Shown: one piece after another, positions 58,201-64,000 of the stretch
How the letters are laid out: each line of letters starts with the position of its first letter
How positions within the stretch are numbered: the first letter of the stretch is position 1
Source: Lepturacanthus savala
Lineage: Eukaryota; Chordata; Actinopteri; Scombriformes; Trichiuridae
Direction of reading: 5' to 3'
Assembly: GCA_030544235.1 (NCBI GenBank)
Contig: JARUPU010000033.1
Span: forward strand, 682,001-746,000
Length of the DNA stretch: 64,000 bases
Made by a program: the position numbers and the translations under genes
The notes under the pieces: generated by a model
The model's database searches: none
What the model was told of the DNA's origin: nothing
The model's input: only the letters and a program-made list of their open reading frames with translations

Positions 58201-61200
58201 CACAAACCACATGAAAACAATAGCTTTTCCAGGTGAATTTCTGATCCAAAACTATACCATTTCACATAAAGTAAAAGGTAAATAAGATTTTCTATAAAAA
58301 TATTGTTCTGATTTAGGCTTACATAGCTTTTTGTCTTTTTGTTCTCTTCAGACTGAGAGAATGCATATGGAGCAATAAAAACTTTAAAACACAAACCACA
58401 TGAAAACAATAGCTTTTCCAGGTGAATTTCTGATCCAAAACTATACCATTTCACATAAAGTAAAAGGTAAATAAGTTTTTCTATAAAAATATTGTACTGA
58501 TTTAGGCTTACATAGCTTTTTGTCTTTTTGTTCTCTTCAGACCGAGAGAATGCATATGGAGCAATAAAAACTTTAAAACACAAACCACATGAAAACAATA
58601 GCTTTTCCAGGTGAATTTCTGATCCAAAACTATACCATTTTACATATAGTAAAAGGTAAATAAGATTTTCTGTAAAAATATTGTACTGATTTAGGCTTAC
58701 ATAGCTTTTTGTCTTTTTGTTCTCTTCAGACCGAGAGAATGCATATGGAGCAATAAAAACTTTAAAACACAAACCACATGAAAACAATAGCTTTTCCAGG
58801 TGAATTTCTGATCCAAAACTATACCATTTCACATAAAGTAAAAGGTAAATAAGTTTTTCTATGAAAATATTGTACTGATTTAGGCCTATATAGCTTTTTG
58901 TCTTTTTGGGCTCTTCAGACCGAGAGAATGCATATGGAGCAATAAAAACTTTAAAACACAAACCACATGAAAACAATAGCTTTTCCAGGTGAATTTCTGA
59001 TCCAAAACTATACCATTTCACATAAAGTAAAGGGTAAATGAGATTTTCTATAAAAACATTGTTCTGATTTAGGCTTACATAGCTTTTTGTCTTTTTGTTC
59101 TCTTCAGACCGAGAAAATGCATATGGAGCAATAAAAACTTTAAAACACAAACCACATGAAAACAATAGCTTTTCCAGGTGAATTTCTGATCCAAAACTAT
59201 ACCATTTCACATAAAATAAAAGGTAAATAAGTTTTTTTGTAAAAATATTGTACTGATTTAGGCCTATATAGCTTTTTGTCTTTTTGGGCTCTTCAGACCG
59301 AGAGAATGCATATGGAGCAATAAAAACTTTAAAACACAAACCACATGAAAACAATAGCTTTTCCAGGTGAATTTCTGATCCAAAACTATACCATTTCACA
59401 TAAAGTAAAAGGTAAATAAGTTTTTCTATAAAAATATTGTACTGATTTAGGCCTATATAGCTTTTTGTCTTTTTGGGCTCTTCAGACCGAGAGAATGCCT
59501 ATGGAGCAATAAAAACTTTAAAACACAAACCACATGAAAACAATAGCTTTTCCAGGTGAATTTCTGATCCAAAACTATACCATTTCACATAAAGTAAAAG
59601 GTAAATAAGTTTTTCTATGAAAATATTGTACTGATTTAGGCCTATATAGCTTTTTGTCTTTTTGGGCTCTTCAGACCGAGAGAATGCCTATGGAGCAATA
59701 AAAACTTTAAAACACAAACCACAAGAAAACAATAGCTTTTCCAGGTGAATTTCTGATCCAAAACTATACCATTTCACATAAAGTAAAAGGTAAATAAGTT
59801 TTTCTATAAAAATATTGTACTGATTTAGGCCTATATAGCTTTTTGTCTTTTTGGGCTCTTCAGACCGAGAGAATGCATATGGAGCAATAAAAACTTTAAA
59901 ACACAAACCACATGAAAACAATAGCTTTTCCAGGTGAATTTCTGATCCAAAACTGTACCATTTCACATAAAGTTAAAGGTAAATAAGATTTTCTATAAAA
60001 ATATTCTTCTGATTTAGGCTTATATAGCTTTTTGTCTTTTTGTGCTCTTCAGACCGAGAGAATGCATATGGAGCAATAAAAACTTTAAAACACAAACCAC
60101 ATGAAAACAATAGCTTTTCCAGGTGAATTTCTGATCCAAAACTATACCATTTTACATATAGTAAAAGGTAAATAAGATTTTCTGTAAAAATATTGTACTG
60201 ATTTAGGCCTACATAGCTTTTGGTCTTTTTGTGCTCTTCCGACCGAGAGAATGCATATGGAGCAATAAAAACTTTAAAAGACAAACCACATGAAAACAAT
60301 AGCCTTTCCAGGTGAATTTCTGATCCAAAACTATACCATTTCACATAAAGTAAAAGGTAAATAAGTTTTTCTATAAAAATATTGTACTGATTTAGGCCTA
60401 TAATAGCTTTTTGTCTTTTTGGGCTCTTCAGACCGAGAGAATGCATATGGAGCAATAAAAACTTTAAAAGACAAACCACATGAAAACAATAGCTTTTCCA
60501 GGTGAATTTCTGATCCAAAACTATACCATTTCACATAAAGTAAAAGGTAAATAAGTTTTTCTATAAAAATATTGTACTGATTTAGGCCTATAATAGCTTT
60601 TTGTCTTTTTGGGCTCTTCAGACCGAGAGAATGCATATGGAGCAATAAAAACTTTAAAACACAAACCACATGAAAACAATAGCTTTTCCAGGTGAATTTC
60701 TGATCCAAAACTATACCATTTTACATAAAGTAAAAGGTAAATAAGTTTTTCTATAAAAATATTGTACTGATTTAGGCCTATATAGCTTTTTGTCTTTTTG
60801 TGCTCTTCAGACCGAGAGAATGCATATGGAGCAATAAAAACTTTAAAATACAAACCACATGAAAACAATAGCTTTTCCAGGTGAATTTCTGATCCAAAAC
60901 TATACCATTTCACATAAAGTAAAAGGTAAATAAGTTTTTCTATGAAAATATTGTACTGATTTAGGCCTATATAGCTTTTTGTCTTTTTGGGCTCTTCAGA
61001 CCGAGAGAATGCATATGGAGCAATAAAAACTTTAAAACACAAACCACATGAAAACAATAGCTTTTCCAGGTGAATTTCTGATCCAAAACTATACCATTTC
61101 ACATAAAATAAAAGGTAAATAAGTTTTTTTGTAAAAATATTGTACTGATTTAGGCCTACATAGCTTTTGGTCTTTTTGTGCTCTTCCGACCAAGAGAATG

Positions 61201-61276
61201 CATATGGAGCAATAAAAACTTTAAAACACAAACCACATTGAAAACAATAGCTTTTCCAAGTGAATTTCTGATCCAA
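55243..61276. repeat. Higher-order block copies at offset 4730
   Basis: 55243-56546 recurs at 59973-61276 with shared variants (CCGACCAAGAGAATG, AGCCTTTCCAGG, AAAGACAAACC). The offset of 4730 equals 25 monomers plus 5 extra bases. Confidence 0.85.
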
Positions 61277-62993
61277 AACTATACTATTTCACATAAAGTA
61301 AAAGGTAAATAAGTTTTTCTATAAAAATATTGTACTGATTTAGGCCTATATAGCTTTTTGTCTTTTTGGGCTCTTCAGACCGAGAGAATGCATATGGAGC
61401 AATAAAAACTTTAAAACACAAACCTCATGAAAACAATAGCTTTTCCAGGTGAATTTCTGATCCAAAACTATACCATTTCACATAAAGTAAAAGGTAAATA
61501 AGTTTTTCTATGAAAATATTGTACTGATTTAGGCCTATATAGCTTTTTGTCTTTTTGGGCTCTTCAGACCGAGAGAATGCATATGGAGCAATAAAAACTT
61601 TAAAACACAAACCACATGAAAACAATAGCTTTTCCAGGTGAATTTCTGATCCAAAACTATACCATTTCACATAAAATAAAAGGTAAATAAGTTTTTTTGT
61701 AAAAATATTGTACTGATTTAGGCCTATATAGCTTTTTGTCTTTTTGGGCTCTTCAGACCGAGAGAATGCATATGGAGCAATAAAAACTTTAAAACACAAA
61801 CCACATGAAAACAATAGCTTTTCCAGGTGAATTTCTGATCCAAAACTATACCATTTCACATAAAGTAAAAGGTAAATAAGATTTTCTATAAAAATATTGT
61901 TCTGATTTAGGCTTACATAGCTTTTTGTCTTTTTGTTCTCTTCAGACTGAGAGAATGCATATGGAGCAATAAAAACTTTAAAACACAAACCACATGAAAA
62001 CAATAGCTTTTCCAGGTGAATTTCTGATCCAAAACTATACCATTTCACATAAAGTAAAAGGTAAATAAGTTTTTCTATAAAAATATTGTACTGATTTAGG
62101 CTTACATAGCTTTTTGTCTTTTTGTTCTCTTCAGACCGAGAGAATGCATATGGAGCAATAAAAACTTTAAAACACAAACCACATGAAAACAATAGCTTTT
62201 CCAGGTGAATTTCTGATCCAAAACTATACCATTTTACATATAGTAAAAGGTAAATAAGATTTTCTGTAAAAATATTGTACTGATTTAGGCTTACATAGCT
62301 TTTTGTCTTTTTGTTCTCTTCAGACCGAGAGAATGCATATGGAGCAATAAAAACTTTAAAACACAAACCACATGAAAACAATAGCTTTTCCAGGTGAATT
62401 TCTGATCCAAAACTATACCATTTCACATAAAGTAAAAGGTAAATAAGTTTTTCTATGAAAATATTGTACTGATTTAGGCCTATATAGCTTTTTGTCTTTT
62501 TGGGCTCTTCAGACCGAGAGAATGCATATGGAGCAATAAAAACTTTAAAACACAAACCACATGAAAACAATAGCTTTTCCAGGTGAATTTCTGATCCAAA
62601 ACTATACCATTTCACATAAAGTAAAGGGTAAATGAGATTTTCTATAAAAACATTGTTCTGATTTAGGCTTACATAGCTTTTTGTCTTTTTGTTCTCTTCA
62701 GACCGAGAAAATGCATATGGAGCAATAAAAACTTTAAAACACAAACCACATGAAAACAATAGCTTTTCCAGGTGAATTTCTGATCCAAAACTATACCATT
62801 TCACATAAAATAAAAGGTAAATAAGTTTTTTTGTAAAAATATTGTACTGATTTAGGCCTACATAGCTTTTTGTCTTTTTGGGCTCTTCAGACCGAGAGAA
62901 TGCATATGGAGCAATAAAAACTTTAAAACACAAACCACATGAAAACAATAGCTTTTCCAGGTGAATTTCTGATCCAAAACTATACCATTTCAC
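57831..62993. repeat. Higher-order block copies at offset 3594
   Basis: 57831-59399 recurs at 61425-62993 with the same monomer order and private variants (GTAAAGGGTAAATGAG, AAAAACATTGTTC). The offset of 3594 equals 19 monomers plus 3 bases. It differs from the 4730 offset just upstream by six monomers, so one copy gained or lost a six-monomer block. Confidence 0.85.
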
Positions 62994-64000
62994 ATAAAGT
63001 AAAAGGTAAATAAGTTTTTCTATAAAAATATTGTACTGATTTAGGCCTATATAGCTTTTTGTCTTTTTGGGCTCTTCAGACCGAGAGAATGCCTATGGAG
63101 CAATAAAAACTTTAAAACACAAACCACATGAAAACAATAGCTTTTCCAGGTGAATTTCTGATCCAAAACTATACCATTTCACATAAAGTAAAAGGTAAAT
63201 AAGTTTTTCTATGAAAATATTGTACTGATTTAGGCCTATATAGCTTTTTGTCTTTTTGGGCTCTTCAGACCGAGAGAATGCCTATGGAGCAATAAAAACT
63301 TTAAAACACAAACCACAAGAAAACAATAGCTTTTCCAGGTGAATTTCTGATCCAAAACTATACCATTTCACATAAAGTAAAAGGTAAATAAGTTTTTCTA
63401 TAAAAATATTGTACTGATTTAGGCCTATATAGCTTTTTGTCTTTTTGGGCTCTTCAGACCGAGAGAATGCATATGGAGCAATAAAAACTTTAAAACACAA
63501 ACCACATGAAAACAATAGCTTTTCCAGGTGAATTTCTGATCCAAAACTATACCATTTCACATAAAATAAAAGGTAAATAAGTTTTTTTGTAAAAATATTG
63601 TACTGATTTAGGCCTATATAGCTTTTTGTCTTTTTGGGCTCTTCAGACCGAGAGAATGCATATGGAGCAATAAAAACTTTAAAACACAAACCACATGAAA
63701 ACAATAGCTTTTCCAGGTGAATTTCTGATCCAAAACTATACCATTTCACATAAAGTAAAAGGTAAATAAGTTTTTCTATAAAAATATTGTACTGATTTAG
63801 GCCTATATAGCTTTTTGTCTTTTTGGGCTCTTCAGACCGAGAGAATGCCTATGGAGCAATAAAAACTTTAAAACACAAACCACATGAAAACAATAGCTTT
63901 TCCAGGTGAATTTCTGATCCAAAACTATACCATTTCACATAAAGTAAAAGGTAAATAAGTTTTTCTATGAAAATATTGTACTGATTTAGGCCTATATAGC

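Larger units (their letters stand above)
31266..64000. repeat. 189-bp satellite array, main block (about 173 monomers, runs off the window)
   Basis: Same orientation throughout. At least four monomer classes can be told apart at the AGGCCTATATAGC region: (a) GGCCTATATAGC with GGGCTCTTCAG, the most common; (b) GGCCTACATAGC with GTGCTCTTCCG; (c) GGCTTACATAGC with GTTCTCTTCAG; (d) GRCTTATATAGC with GTGCTCTTCAG. Classes recur in fixed orders as higher-order blocks. Sporadic one-base insertions (CCTATAATAGC, 190-bp monomers), one-base losses and two identical 65-bp deletions occur. AT-rich, no embedded gene or RNA. Size near one nucleosome repeat and homogeneous interior suggest a centromeric or pericentromeric satellite; this is inference. 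Confidence 0.97.

Noticed and set aside
23538..63749. Dozens of long minus-strand open frames (up to 711 codons) as protein-coding genes
   Set aside because: They are the same stop-free frame of a 189-bp satellite, broken wherever a one-base or 65-bp indel occurs. There is no start context, domain or visible purifying selection. Kept only as a low-priority finding.
31266..64000. CRISPR-like array
   Set aside because: Monomers are contiguous head-to-tail repeats with no unique spacers, and the host is a vertebrate.
1..64000. tRNA, rRNA, bacterial promoters, terminators or operons
   Set aside because: No cloverleaf, rRNA core or prokaryotic gene organisation was recognised; the sequence is vertebrate repeat-rich DNA.

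Overview
This window is vertebrate nuclear DNA, almost certainly from a teleost fish. Evidence: spliced, decayed multi-exon coding relics; a nested set of teleost-style transposable elements (an L1-clade LINE, a hAT-type MITE, L2-like LINE ends, a Helentron-like Rep/helicase relic, a TTAA-type MITE); a relic of the teleost multicopy P2X7-like family; and a very long AT-rich satellite. I see no bacterial operons, CRISPR array, rRNA or tRNA, and no intact cellular gene.

Layout. 1-18 kb is a repeat-rich flank: a minus-strand gag/protease retroelement relic (0.5-1.5 kb); two MITE-like repeats and a short interstitial telomeric repeat (2.2-3.2 kb); a three-exon P2X7-like pseudogene with two in-frame TGA codons (3.4-4.5 kb); a fold-back element containing a 37-bp minisatellite (4.9-5.5 kb); a minus-strand L1 LINE (7.3-12.7 kb) carrying a nested hAT MITE, itself apparently inserted into an AGTGTTAA-rich element; minus-strand relics of two teleost repeat-family genes (13.1-16.4 kb); and plus-strand Ser/Pro-rich exons (17.5-18.3 kb) that lead into a Helentron-like pseudogene with a C76-like peptidase segment and the tail of a Pif1-like helicase (18.2-20.8 kb). 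An L2-like LINE 3' end follows.

From about 22.84 kb a head-to-tail satellite with a 189-bp monomer starts. After about 20 monomers it stops at 26628. A 12-bp filler follows, and the segment from 18215 is then repeated almost perfectly (18215-26628 matches 26641-35054, offset 8426; I saw one base difference, a CpG to TpG change). After copy 2 the satellite continues to the window end, about 173 more monomers, built from at least four monomer classes in nested higher-order blocks, including one displaced by 45-47 monomers.

Interpretation. The window looks like the edge of a centromeric or pericentromeric satellite domain. The flank is a graveyard of nested elements. The array edge has undergone a large tandem duplication whose junction looks like serial template switching, and the array interior is homogenised by repeated block amplification. 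The most notable structures are that junction, the higher-order organisation, a pair of adjacent hairpins in an edge monomer, and the Helentron-like relic duplicated together with the array edge. The long minus-strand open frames in the satellite are best explained by a monomer length divisible by three with one stop-free frame, not by a gene.
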